From the NCBI GenBank assembly GCA_002725175.2, contig PBQX02000038.1:1-64000 (forward strand): a DNA stretch of 64,000 nt, written 5' to 3'. Made by a program: the position numbers and the translations under genes. Of the stretch, positions 52,298 to 61,287 are shown piece after piece (within the stretch, counting starts at the first letter, position 1; each line of letters starts with the position of its first letter). The notes below the pieces were generated by a model. It searched no databases. It was not told the DNA's origin and saw only the letters and a list, made by a program, of their open reading frames with translations. This stretch comes from CACKLF01 sp002725175. GTDB lineage: Bacteria; Pseudomonadota; Alphaproteobacteria; Rhodobacterales; Rhodobacteraceae.

Positions 52298-52465
52298 ATG
52301 GATAAAGAAATACAAAAAGAAACACAGCCATCTTCTGACTCCATTTTTGGAGATATAAATAACGATATGATAGAAAGTGGAAAAAATTTACGAAGGACCT
52401 TGAATTTAGTTGCTATTGTCTTATTAGCGCTTTTAGCACTTTTTGTTATCTATCTGTTTTTTTAA
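52298..52465 (+). CDS. Small single-span membrane protein
   Basis: A 55-residue frame starting at ATG 52298, five bases after the upstream stop, and ending at TAA 52465. The first 33 residues are polar and charged (MDKEIQKETQPSSDSIFGD...) and the last 20 form one hydrophobic helix (LVAIVLLALLALFVIYLFF), suggesting a tail-anchored inner-membrane protein. A GGAG (52286-52289) sits 8 bases before the start. I know no family for it. Its tight fit between two genes supports it being real. Confidence 0.6.
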   Translation: MDKEIQKETQPSSDSIFGDINNDMIESGKNLRRTLNLVAIVLLALLALFVIYLFF

Positions 52466-52502
52466 GACTATATGTAAATTCAAAAGAAAAAAGAGGAAAA
52501 AC

Positions 52503-53414
52503 ATGGGTAAAGTAGTTCTTTTAGATGGTGGAATGGGGCAAGAACTAATTCACAGATCAAAATATAAGCCACACCCTATGTGGTCCGCCAAAGTTTTACT
52601 TGAAGAGCCAGATTTAGTTGAGGATGTTCATTATGATTATATTTTAGCTGGCGCAAAGGTTATAACTCTTAATAACTATTCTTGTACTCCAGAAAGATTG
52701 GAGAGGGATGGGAGTTTAGATATGTTTAAAAAACTTCAAGAAAAAGCTATCTATGTCGCAAAAAGAGCGCGAGATAGGGCAAAAAATTCTTCTGAAATTA
52801 AGCTGGCTGGCTGTTTGCCACCTCTGTATGCGAGTTATAAACCTGAAAATACGCCAGATTTTGAAGAAAGTGTTCTTCGTTATGAAAGGATAGCTGAAGT
52901 ACAAGTTGATCATGTTGACATTTTAATTTGTGAAACAATGTCTTCTATAAAAGAGCTTAAAGCTGCAGGCCAAGTTGCATCAAAATCAGATAAACCTGCT
53001 TGGGTTAGTGGATCTGTTTCAGACCAAGATGGATCCTTCTTACGTTCGGGAGAAAACTTGGTAGATGGAGTTAAGGAGTTGTCAAAATTAAGCATAGACG
53101 CGGTATTGTTGAATTGTTCCTTTCCTGAATCAATAACGACAGGCCTTAAAATATTGAAAGCTCTAAATCTTCCATTTGGCGCTTACCCTAACAGGTTTAA
53201 ATCCATAGATAAACTGGATGCCGGGGGNACCGTAGATGTTCTTGAGGCAAGAGAAGATCTGGATGAAGANAATTATGCAAAAACAGNGTGTGATTGGGTT
53301 GATGACGGTGCNATGATAGTCGGTGGATGCTGTGAAATCGGCCCTAAATATATTAATGCTCTTAACAATGCCTTACAGNAAAACGGACACAAGATAGTTT
53401 CAGANCTAAAGTAA
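52503..53414 (+). CDS. Homocysteine S-methyltransferase family protein
   Basis: A 303-residue MmuM/betaine-homocysteine methyltransferase-type barrel. Seen: VVLLDGGMGQELIHR at the N-terminus, YILAGAKVITLNNYSCTP, the first zinc Cys in LLNCSFPE and the Cys pair in GGCCEIGP. It transfers methyl from S-methylmethionine or another donor to homocysteine. A longer frame from 52443 exists, but ATG 52503 has AGAGGA upstream and the expected start. The YggS-like gene follows five bases after its stop. This is the second methionine-type methyltransferase in the window. Confidence 0.86.
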   Translation: MGKVVLLDGGMGQELIHRSKYKPHPMWSAKVLLEEPDLVEDVHYDYILAGAKVITLNNYSCTPERLERDGSLDMFKKLQEKAIYVAKRARDRAKNSSEIKLAGCLPPLYASYKPENTPDFEESVLRYERIAEVQVDHVDILICETMSSIKELKAAGQVASKSDKPAWVSGSVSDQDGSFLRSGENLVDGVKELSKLSIDAVLLNCSFPESITTGLKILKALNLPFGAYPNRFKSIDKLDAGXTVDVLEAREDLDEXNYAKTXCDWVDDGXMIVGGCCEIGPKYINALNNALQXNGHKIVSXLK

Positions 53415-53419
53415 AATCT

Positions 53420-54076
53420 ATGACCCTAAGCAAAGTTAATGAACGCATTAGTAAACATGAATCTGAATNGGGCAGAGANGCAGGTTCTGTAGTTTTGATA
53501 GCTGTATCGAAAGTTCAACCAGTAGAAAAGATTGAGAAAGTTTTAAAAGCTGGCCATAANGATTTTGGAGAAAATAGAGTACAAGAAGCTTTGGCTAAAT
53601 GGCCAAAATTAAAAGGAAAATATCCTAAAATAAATTTGCATCTTTTAGGACCACTTCAAACAAACAAAATAGATCAAGCACTTAGCGTTTTTGATGTAAT
53701 TCATTCTTTGGATCGAGAAAAGNTGGCTGCAAAGCTTGCCTCAGGTATTCAGAAAATTGGGAAAGATGTAGAAATGTTTNTACAGGTAAATTTTGAGAAT
53801 GAAATCCAGAAAGCAGGGATATCAGTTGAAANNCTTGATGATTTCGTGNAAATATGTACCAAAAAATATGACTTAAATATTTCTGGACTAATGTGTATTC
53901 CTCCAATTAATAAAGATCCAGAAAAGTTTTTCCTAGAGCTTAAAATCCTAGCAGAAAGGAACGGACTTACTAAATTATCAATGGGTATGAGTTCTGATTA
54001 TGCTCAAGCTATACGTTGTGGATCAACCCACGTTAGAGTGGGAACAGCTATTTTTGGGAGCAGAGAGAAAATCTAA
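53420..54076 (+). CDS. PLP homeostasis protein, YggS/PLPBP family
   Basis: A 218-residue alanine-racemase-fold protein without enzymatic activity, which binds PLP and helps keep vitamin B6 and amino acid pools. The PLP lysine is Lys31 in LIAVSKVQP; other conserved parts are DFGENRVQEA, HLLGPLQTNK, GLMCIPP, LSMGMSSDYAQAI and RVGTAIFG. It overlaps the convergent ribA-like gene by four bases. Confidence 0.92.
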   Translation: MTLSKVNERISKHESEXGRXAGSVVLIAVSKVQPVEKIEKVLKAGHXDFGENRVQEALAKWPKLKGKYPKINLHLLGPLQTNKIDQALSVFDVIHSLDREKXAAKLASGIQKIGKDVEMFXQVNFENEIQKAGISVEXLDDFVXICTKKYDLNISGLMCIPPINKDPEKFFLELKILAERNGLTKLSMGMSSDYAQAIRCGSTHVRVGTAIFGSREKI

Positions 54077-55167
54077 AAAAGGTGACCGCTTTTTTTTGCT
54101 TTGGTTTGTAAATAATGAAGGTTCTGTTTGGTAGGCTGTGTTAAAAGGCTTACACGCTCTACTACTTTTATTTCACAGTCTTCAAGCATCTTAATTTTTT
54201 TAGGATTGTTTGTCATTAATTTTGCTTTAGAGAACCCAAGTAAGTGCAGTATTTCAGCCCCAATTTGAAAATCTCTTTCNTCATCTTCAAAACCTAACCT
54301 ATGATTGGCATCAACTGTATCATAACCTTGCTCTTGAAGCTTGTATGCTCTTACTTTGTTTAATAGCCCTATTCCTCTACCTTCTTGATTTAGATAAAGA
54401 AGAATTCCTTCACCTACTGAAACAAATTTTTCAATAGCCCTTTCTAATTGGCTTCCACAGTCACATTTTTGCGAATTTAGAACATCTCCAGTGAAGCAAG
54501 CAGAGTGGATTCTAGTTAAAACTGGTTCCTCTCTGTTCGGGGTTCCAAATTCGATAGCACAATGATCAAAACTATCATTATTTACTCTGAAAACTCTCAG
54601 CCTGGCTTCTATGCCNTTAATTGGAATTTTTGCAGTTGCTCTTTCTTCTCGAATTAATATTGAAGGGTTTTCATTTATCAGATCAGAAAAATCTGCNGTA
54701 AGTATCTGAAAATTTTTCTGAAAAGNTTTAATCTCTAAATTACTTATTTTTTTTATTATTGTAGATGGAATTAGTTTAGCCTTTTTGCACCAATTAAGAG
54801 AAAGTTCCGCAACCTTGGTATCCCCACCACGCATAGTTATNTANGGTCCCTTCATTGGGNTNTCTAAATCAAGAATGGGGTCNGCAGTTGCTTGAATCCA
54901 ATTTATNTCAGACCCTTCAGGGATTTGGATCCTTGAAATATTANTGTCATAAACCCTAGCTTTAAGTGTTTGTGCCCTTCTTGATGTAACACACAAAAAT
55001 GGTTTCTCGCTTTTGGAATTCATTAATAGGCTGAAATGAATTTTTGATATACGTTCAGTAGAAAAAATAAGGAAATTATCTTTTTCCTTTGTTATAACTA
55101 TTGGCAAGCCCAACCTAAGATCTGTTTGCATTCGAACGGTTTGCTCTGTATTATCTATTCTTAACAT
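54073..55167 (-). CDS. ribA: GTP cyclohydrolase II with degenerate N-terminal extension
   Basis: A 364-residue riboflavin enzyme. The C-terminal domain (from about 180) is a complete GTP cyclohydrolase II: zinc Cys224, Cys235 and Cys237 in CFTGDVLNSQKCDCG, LYLNQEGRGIGLLNK, and TVDANHRLGFEDE-type segment. The N-terminal 150 residues are positioned like DHBP synthase (RibB) of bifunctional RibBA but I see none of its active-site motifs, so it looks decayed, as in other alphaproteobacterial RibA. A separate ribB would then be needed elsewhere. Divergent from the regulator at 55257. Confidence 0.88.
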   Translation of the reverse strand: MLRIDNTEQTVRMQTDLRLGLPIVITKEKDNFLIFSTERISKIHFSLLMNSKSEKPFLCVTSRRAQTLKARVYDXNISRIQIPEGSXINWIQATXDPILDLXXPMKGXXITMRGGDTKVAELSLNWCKKAKLIPSTIIKKISNLEIKXFQKNFQILXADFSDLINENPSILIREERATAKIPIXGIEARLRVFRVNNDSFDHCAIEFGTPNREEPVLTRIHSACFTGDVLNSQKCDCGSQLERAIEKFVSVGEGILLYLNQEGRGIGLLNKVRAYKLQEQGYDTVDANHRLGFEDXERDFQIGAEILHLLGFSKAKLMTNNPKKIKMLEDCEIKVVERVSLLTQPTKQNLHYLQTKAKKSGHLF

Positions 55168-55256
55168 CAGGTTTTTGCCATATTGTAATAATCAAGCCTT
55201 TTATAACTTTCATCAATATAAAAGGAAAGCTNTCTTCTGTATCGGGAGTTTAATTA

Positions 55257-55940
55257 TTGGAGCAAAGGTATAGGCTTTTTATATTTGNATACAATGAAAA
55301 TATTGTNGAANCCCTTCAGGAAATTATAGGTGAGAGCCATAATTTTTTGATAAAAAATTTTTTAACTCATGGAGAAGACGAATTAAAAAATCTGGATGTT
55401 TATCCAGATTTGATCCTTTTCAATGCTCATGATGATCGGGATATGGATTTCTTTTCTACGGTNATAGTAAAATATTTTAGTGAAGCTTCAGTACTTTTAA
55501 TGATAAGTGATNAGCACGAGAAGAAAATAACNTCAATGCCTGTATTTAAAAAAATTCACGTTTTATATAAACCAGTTCCNATCAATCTTCTTTTTGANAG
55601 CATCATACATGCTTCCGGTGAATTAAATACGNTTGATAAGAAAGAGATTGTTCTAGGTAAAGGTATAATTAANTTTCAAGATAAAANTCTNAAAAATAAT
55701 TTTGGAAAAAAAATATATCTNACTGATAAAGAGATTCTTTTAATCAAGTCATTATTTGAAGAAAACCCAAACNCNTTAACAAAGANCCNACTNCTGCAAA
55801 AAATCTGGGGCTATGCTGATAATNTTAAAACTAGNACCTTGGAGACNCATATTTATCGGCTAAGAAAAAAATGTNNAGATNTTTTAGAAGATGATAGTTT
55901 NATAATTTTNGAGAATGGCGGCTACAGAATAAANTTTTAA
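55257..55940 (+). CDS. OmpR-type winged-helix response regulator with a degenerate receiver
   Basis: A 227-residue protein. The N-terminal 115 residues follow a receiver pattern, but the phospho-acceptor position is Asn56 (YPDLILFNAHDD; normally LLD), and the N-terminal acidic pair is Tyr-Asn (residues 12-13; residue 11 is GNA, so Glu, Ala, Gly or Val). Lys105-Pro106 (VLYKPV) is kept. The C-terminal winged helix is convincing: TDKEILLIKSLFEENP, LQKIWGYADN, HIYRLRKK and ENGGYRI. The start is a TTG at 55257 with CGGGAG upstream. It lies directly before xthA (21 bases). Phosphorylation at the canonical site seems impossible. Many N codons. Confidence 0.78.
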   Translation: MEQRYRLFIFXYNENIXEXLQEIIGESHNFLIKNFLTHGEDELKNLDVYPDLILFNAHDDRDMDFFSTXIVKYFSEASVLLMISDXHEKKIXSMPVFKKIHVLYKPVXINLLFXSIIHASGELNTXDKKEIVLGKGIIXFQDKXXKNNFGKKIYXTDKEILLIKSLFEENPNXLTKXXXLQKIWGYADNXKTXTLEXHIYRLRKKCXDXLEDDSXIIXENGGYRIXF

Positions 55941-55961
55941 GCCAAAAAAANAGGATGTAAG

Positions 55962-56753
55962 ATGTCAATTAGAATAGCTTCTTGGAATATAAACTCTATC
56001 AGGCGTAGGCTAAAATTAATTCATAAGCTAAAGAAAGAATTCNGTATTGATATTTTGTTTCTTCAGGAATGTAAATGTACAGAAAATGANATGCCTTATG
56101 AGGAGCTAAAAAAAATTGGTTATAAATANATATATTACAATGGTCAGAAAAGTTATAACGGTGTTGCTATTTTATCTAACTTGGAGCTAAAGAAATTTTT
56201 TTCGTANGATTTTTTGGGCAAGGGTGAAGCTCGACATATTTGTGGTGTTACTAAAGANAATNTNAATTTTCANAATTTTTATGTCCCAGCTGGTGGGGAT
56301 GANCCTGATCCAGTTAAAAATATAAAATTCGANTATAAATTAAAATACTTAGAAGAAATGAAGAAGAAATTTTTAGAAGAAGATCTTAAAAAAACTATAA
56401 TTTTGGGNGATTTTAATGTTGCTCCTTTGGAGGAGGATGTTTGGTCACATAAACAATTGGAAAATGTTGTTTCTCATACTAAGGTCGAGACTGATAGCCT
56501 TAGGTCNATACTCAAAGTATGTGGTTTTAAAGATGTGATAAGAGAGCANTTTCAAGATATAAAGCTCTATTCTTGGTGGTCTTATAGGGCTAGAGANTGG
56601 GACAANTCTAATAGAGGCAGAAGNTTAGACCATTTGTGGGCCAGCAATGATATTGCTGCAGCATTTTTATCATGCTCTATTGAGCGAGAAGTAAGGTCGT
56701 GGCAACCTCCATCNGANCATGTGCCTATTATAGCTACNCTTAATTTATTATAG
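55962..56753 (+). CDS. xthA: Exodeoxyribonuclease III
   Basis: A 263-residue AP endonuclease/3'-exonuclease for DNA repair. Key segments: IASWNINSIRRRL (Asn), LFLQECKC (catalytic Glu), SYNGVAILS, the Asp-x-Asn in DFNVAP, SWWSYRA and LDHLWAS (Asp-His). Length and layout match XthA. It follows the pseudo-response regulator by 21 bases and may be co-transcribed with it. Over a dozen N codons are spread through it. Confidence 0.92.
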   Translation: MSIRIASWNINSIRRRLKLIHKLKKEFXIDILFLQECKCTENXMPYEELKKIGYKXIYYNGQKSYNGVAILSNLELKKFFSXDFLGKGEARHICGVTKXNXNFXNFYVPAGGDXPDPVKNIKFXYKLKYLEEMKKKFLEEDLKKTIILXDFNVAPLEEDVWSHKQLENVVSHTKVETDSLRXILKVCGFKDVIREXFQDIKLYSWWSYRARXWDXSNRGRXLDHLWASNDIAAAFLSCSIEREVRSWQPPXXHVPIIAXLNLL

Positions 56754-56830
56754 ATTTTTAAGGATAAATNTGGCTCAACCTGAAAATAATAGGTAATATT
56801 TCTTAAGCTGGGNANAAGTTTAAATTANAA

Positions 56831-57490
56831 CTAATTAGAAATTTTTTTCATATGTTTTTGTATTTCACCACCTATGCCAAAAAGTAAATCCTCTTCAAAA
56901 NCNGCATTGAATTCAGATTCAATTAAATNAACCTTTATTTTCTCCCCTNCGGATGTTTCAAGTGTCCATCCACTTATTTCAATAGGGTCTAGTTTAAAAT
57001 GTAATACCAGATTATTTAGATTTNTTGNGTCAGTATTTAATACTTCTAGGTNTGCNCTTTTTTCATTTTCTTTTAAAAAAAGTTTAAAATTTGTTTCTGA
57101 GAAAATAATATTTTCTTTAACCAAAAAGCTTAGGGGAGTNTGTTTNGTAAAATATCTTTGTGGTGGAGTATTTGATATTCTGTCAATAACAGTAAGAAAG
57201 CCAGAGTTTGCTATCACCAAAAGAGATCCTGGGTTATCATATTCNAACCTTATTTTTCCTGGTTTTTTCAACCAGATTCTTCCATTCGATANACTTCCAT
57301 CAGAATTAGTTTGCTCAAAAATGGACTTCAATGAAAAAATAGAGTTGAAGTGAGTTTCAAAAGAACTCAAATCTTNTGACATTGAAGGGCCTGNTAATGT
57401 NATGGGCAAAAATATAGTAAGGNCTAATTTTCTTAAAAAATGACTNCATTTTGCTGCNAAAGGTCTCAATNTGCCNTTATCCTTGCTCAC
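56831..57490 (-). CDS. lolA: Outer-membrane lipoprotein carrier protein LolA
   Basis: A 219-residue periplasmic chaperone that carries lipoproteins from LolCDE to LolB. After a long, N-rich leader with signal-peptide character (FLRKL-x-LTIFLP), the LolA core follows: SNGRIWLKKPGKIR-x-EYDNPG, VIDRISNTPPQRYF and TPLSFLVKENI. The start is a GTG at 57490 that overlaps the ftsK end by 14 bases; no better start is visible because of unreadable codons. FtsK-LolA adjacency is common in alphaproteobacteria. Confidence 0.82.
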   Translation of the reverse strand: MSKDXGXLRPXAAKXSHFLRKLXLTIFLPXTLXGPSMSXDLSSFETHFNSIFSLKSIFEQTNSDGSXSNGRIWLKKPGKIRXEYDNPGSLLVIANSGFLTVIDRISNTPPQRYFXKXTPLSFLVKENIIFSETNFKLFLKENEKXAXLEVLNTDXXNLNNLVLHFKLDPIEISGWTLETSXGEKIKVXLIESEFNXXFEEDLLFGIGGEIQKHMKKISN

Positions 57491-59969
57491 TAATTAAAAT
57501 TTCACGTTTTCCTACGTGATTGGCTGAAGACACTATATTATTATTTTCCATTTCTTCTACTATTGTAGCAGCTCTATTATACCCAATTGATAGTTTTCTT
57601 TGAATATATGAAGTAGAACATTTACGATCTTTTGCTACAATTGATACGGCCATTTCATAAAGGCCTTTATCTACTTCATTATCATTTTCTATTAGGCCCA
57701 TTGATTTATTAAGTTTGTTTTCAGTTTCAGGGTCAGGGCCAGCTAGTACAGCTTCTTCGTAATTTGGAAGTCTTTGATTTTTAATATGCATAACTACTTT
57801 TTCTACTTCAATATCTGAAACGAACGGTCCATGTACTCGAGTAATCTTGCCACCATTTGCCATAAACAACATATCACCCATGCCCAAAAGTTGTTCGCCG
57901 CCCATCTCTCCCAAAATAGTGCGACTATCGATTTTTGAAGTCACATGAAAAGAAATTCGAGTTGGAAAATTAGCCTTTATCGTTCCAGTAATTACATCCA
58001 CTGAAGGCCTTTGGGTTGCCATTATCAAATGTATTCCCGCAGCTCTTGCCATTTGAGCTAGGCGCTGTATGCAAGCTTCAATCTCTTTACCTGCAACCAT
58101 CATAAGGTCTGCCATTTCGTCAACAATTATAACAATAAACGGTAATTTTTTAGGTTCAAAAAACTGTTCTTCAAATTTAGGTTCACCCGTAATATCATCA
58201 AAACCCACCTGAACAGTTTTACTAAAATTTTCGCCTTTGACCAAGGTTTCTGTAACTTTGCTATTATAATTTTCTATATTTCTAACACCAAGCTTTGACA
58301 TTTTTTTATATCTGTCTTCCATTTCAAGAACTGCCCATTTTAATGCTACCACGGCTTTCTTCGGGTCTGTAACTACAGGACTTAATAAATGTGGGATGCC
58401 ATCATAAACAGATAACTCTAGCATCTTAGGATCGATCATAATTAACCTGCACTCGTCAGGGTTCAGAGAATATAATAATGAAAGTATCATTGTGTTAATT
58501 CCAACGGATTTTCCTGAACCTGTAGTACCAGCAATTAACAAATGTGGCATCCTAGATAAATTGGCTATTATAGGTTCTCCACCAATATCTTTTCCTAAGG
58601 CTAAGGGAAGCTGGAATTTACTGTCTCCATATGACTTAGAAGCCAAAATTTCTCTCAGAAGAACTTTCTCTCGTTCTGAATTTGGAAGCTCAATTCCAAT
58701 TACCGACCTTCCTGGTATGGTGGAAACTCTTGCAGAGAGTGCAGACATGGACCTTGCAATATCATCGGCCAAGCTTATTACCCTGCTTGCCTTAATTCCT
58801 GCTGCAGGTTCCAATTCATATAAGGTAACAACAGGGCCAGGTCTGACTGAAATAATCCTTCCTTTGACACCATAATCATCTAGCACACTTTCCAGCATTC
58901 TAGCATTTTCCTGTAACGCGTCTTCACTGAGATTAAGATTAGCAATTTCTATTTTAGATTCTAATAAACTTAAAGAAGGTAATTCAAATGAGGTTTCTTC
59001 AGCCTCAAGGTTGAGAGATGGTTGCAAATCTATTTTAGCCCTAGTGCTTACAGGCGATTTCTTTTTTTGAGGGAAAAAAACCTTGCTTTTCGATATCGGG
59101 TTATTCACACTTTCTGTATCTTTGGAAGAAATAAAATCCGCATCTTTCTCTAAATCATCAAAATGGTCAGGTTCATTACTAGGGGGTCGTTCTGGTTTTA
59201 TCCCTTCTCTCTTAAAAGGAAGGTGTCCAAAAATATTTTTCAAAATCTTTTGACTTTTAGGAATTGCATCGATGCTCTTATTTGGGTGACTATATGAGTT
59301 TCTCTTAGCAAGAAAAACAAAAATATCAAAAATGAAAAACTTAATAATTCGGAAAATATTTTTTATAAAATTTTGTAGAATTTGTTTAGTCTCAAATCTG
59401 TCCAAGCCTGAGGAAAATGAAAGGCAAAGAAAAAATAGCAATGCTGAAGCTATAGAAATCAACTTTAACCAAAGATTGATTTCTATAGGGTGGTTTTTGA
59501 GCAGATACTCTAAACAGGTATCTCCTGTAATGCCCCCTAATCCATTTGCAAAATTCCAAAAGTTAGGAGATTCGTTTGTAGAAAAGAATAGGGCGCCTAT
59601 AAAAAGAGTAACTGGCAAGAATATAGCGCGCCTAAAGAGAAAGTTGACCCTGCCTTTTATTAAAATTCTGTAGCTCCATGATAGGAAAACGATAGGCAGG
59701 CAAAAACTTGCTAGGCCTAAGGAGGTAAATAAGATGTCAGAAGAATAACTTCCCAGAAATCCGATCATATTCTTAGGAACTAATCCTGTTGCGTTCCGAA
59801 AACTTGGGTCGTCAAAGTTATAGGAAAGCAAAGCAAATAAAAATACCAAACCAATTCCAGCAATGATGAGGCTGAAAAATTCTCTTAATCTATTATTTAT
59901 AGCAGTCTGCAATTTTGCGGAAACAAGAGCTGTTTTTCTAGAATTATTTGAAACTTGGATCATGGTCAT
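57477..59969 (-). CDS. ftsK: DNA translocase FtsK
   Basis: An 830-residue septal DNA pump for chromosome segregation. Four or five N-terminal membrane helices (residues 32-190), a low-complexity linker (about 225-340), the alpha/beta motor with Walker A GTTGSGKS at 481-488 and Walker B FIVIIVDEMADLMM near 600, plus MATQRPSVDVITG, and a C-terminal gamma winged helix (from about 765; CSTSYIQRKLSIGYNRAA) that reads KOPS sites. The linker is short compared with E. coli FtsK. It starts one base after the aminotransferase stop. Confidence 0.96.
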   Translation of the reverse strand: MTMIQVSNNSRKTALVSAKLQTAINNRLREFFSLIIAGIGLVFLFALLSYNFDDPSFRNATGLVPKNMIGFLGSYSSDILFTSLGLASFCLPIVFLSWSYRILIKGRVNFLFRRAIFLPVTLFIGALFFSTNESPNFWNFANGLGGITGDTCLEYLLKNHPIEINLWLKLISIASALLFFLCLSFSSGLDRFETKQILQNFIKNIFRIIKFFIFDIFVFLAKRNSYSHPNKSIDAIPKSQKILKNIFGHLPFKREGIKPERPPSNEPDHFDDLEKDADFISSKDTESVNNPISKSKVFFPQKKKSPVSTRAKIDLQPSLNLEAEETSFELPSLSLLESKIEIANLNLSEDALQENARMLESVLDDYGVKGRIISVRPGPVVTLYELEPAAGIKASRVISLADDIARSMSALSARVSTIPGRSVIGIELPNSEREKVLLREILASKSYGDSKFQLPLALGKDIGGEPIIANLSRMPHLLIAGTTGSGKSVGINTMILSLLYSLNPDECRLIMIDPKMLELSVYDGIPHLLSPVVTDPKKAVVALKWAVLEMEDRYKKMSKLGVRNIENYNSKVTETLVKGENFSKTVQVGFDDITGEPKFEEQFFEPKKLPFIVIIVDEMADLMMVAGKEIEACIQRLAQMARAAGIHLIMATQRPSVDVITGTIKANFPTRISFHVTSKIDSRTILGEMGGEQLLGMGDMLFMANGGKITRVHGPFVSDIEVEKVVMHIKNQRLPNYEEAVLAGPDPETENKLNKSMGLIENDNEVDKGLYEMAVSIVAKDRKCSTSYIQRKLSIGYNRAATIVEEMENNNIVSSANHVGKREILISEQG

Positions 59970-59970
59970 T

Positions 59971-61196
59971 TTAATGTTCTCGTAAAATATAATGGCTATT
60001 TTTGTCTAAAAAGCTTTTGACACTTTTCAATCCGTTACCTACCTCTTCTTTTAATCCAACTAAGGCAATTCTTGCGAAAGAGGAAATTTTTTCAGTTTCA
60101 GAAAATGATAAATTATCCAAGTTACATAGATATGGTCCTGGCAAAACTTTAACGCCTTTTTGCACCCATATTTGTTTTGTGAAATTCTCTATATCACGTA
60201 CCTGTAGACAAATAAAAAACCCAGCATTGGGTAATTTAAAACTACTCGTATCTTCAAAAATTTCACTGGCTAGTTTGAATTTTTCGTTATATTTAAAACG
60301 GTTAAACTCTACATGCGTTTCATCCCGCCATACTTTTTCAGACGCTAATTGAAAAGGAATAGGAAGTGGAGCACCTCCATAGGCTCTTACATTTCTTAAT
60401 ATTTTGGTAGTAACTTTTCCATTAACCGAAAAACCTGATCTTATTCCAGGCAAGTTTGATCTTTTTGACAGTGATTGAAAAACAGAAATTTTCTCTAAAT
60501 CTGCACCCATTTCTTTAGCTACAGAAAGTACCCCAACAGGCTTTTTGTCCCTGTATATTTCAGAGTAGCACTCATCTGAAAAAATTCTGAAGTTATATTT
60601 TTCAGATAAATTGATTAAGCCTTTCCAATATTCTTCTGTAGCAGTACCTCCATGAGGGTTGGAAGGTGAACAAACAAAGAAAATCCCAGTTTTTTCGAGA
60701 ATGTTTTTAGGTATTTTATTAAAATTAGGTAAAAAATTAGTGTCACTATCTGCAGTAACAAAAATAGGCTGAGCGTTTGCGGCAATTGAGGCCGCTAGGT
60801 AGCATTGGTANAANGGGTTAGGGAGAATTATATANTTCTTTTTTGCCTCACGCAGTCTCGGAAATAATGATAGTGCTGCATTAAATAAACCTTCTCTACT
60901 TCCATTAAGNGGAATTANNCTACANTGTNANAATCAAAGTTTTGAAGTTCATACCTTTTTATTATCCATTCCCCCATTGCATTAAGAAGAGATTCATATC
61001 CGTCATTGGGTGGGTATTTATTGAGTCCTGATAAATTCGACAAAATGATCTCATTAATGAAGTCAGGATACTCATGCTTGGGTTCACCTATTGACATATC
61101 AATAGGATCTGATCCTGGTTCTAAATTTGACAAAAGCCTCCTTAAGCGCGGAAATGCATATTCCGGCATATCAGAAAAGGGAGAGTATTTCTGCAT
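59971..61196 (-). CDS. Class I/II aminotransferase, DapC-like, with an apparent frameshift in an ambiguous stretch
   Basis: A fold-type I PLP aminotransferase of about 408 residues, split by one apparent frame break near 60916-60922. The N-terminal part (MQKYSPFSDMPEYAFPRLRR; DMSIGEPKHEYP) reads in one frame to YELQNFD. The rest reads in another frame: PLNGSREGLFNAALSLFPRL, NPFYQCY, CSPSNPHGG, FRIFSDECYSEIY, then the PLP-lysine loop SLSKRSNLPGIRSGF. The SLSKRSNLPG-R-SGF motif is that of succinyldiaminopimelate transaminase (DapC) relatives. The break lies inside a cluster of seven N, and restoring one base joins the frames, so a consensus error is likelier than a pseudogene. It is upstream of ftsK in the same operon. 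Confidence 0.75.
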
Positions 61197-61287
61197 TCTT
61201 GCCTCTTTTTATAGGGTCTATTGCCCTTTAAGACTATTTTAGACTTATATGCTCTCTTGGTCCAGTATTAAGATATAAAATTTCAAT

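Noticed and set aside
52443..53414. A 20-residue N-terminal extension of the homocysteine methyltransferase
   Set aside because: The extension overlaps the small membrane protein gene, and AGAGGA with ATG at 52503 gives the family's normal N-terminus.
58492..58875. A 127-residue plus-strand frame inside ftsK
   Set aside because: It is antisense to the FtsK motor domain, which is highly conserved and fully explains the open frame.
59971..60510. A stand-alone 179-residue aminotransferase gene starting at 60510
   Set aside because: The reading frame continues upstream without a stop to about 60913 with typical aminotransferase sequence, so this is only the 3' part of the gene that begins at 61196.
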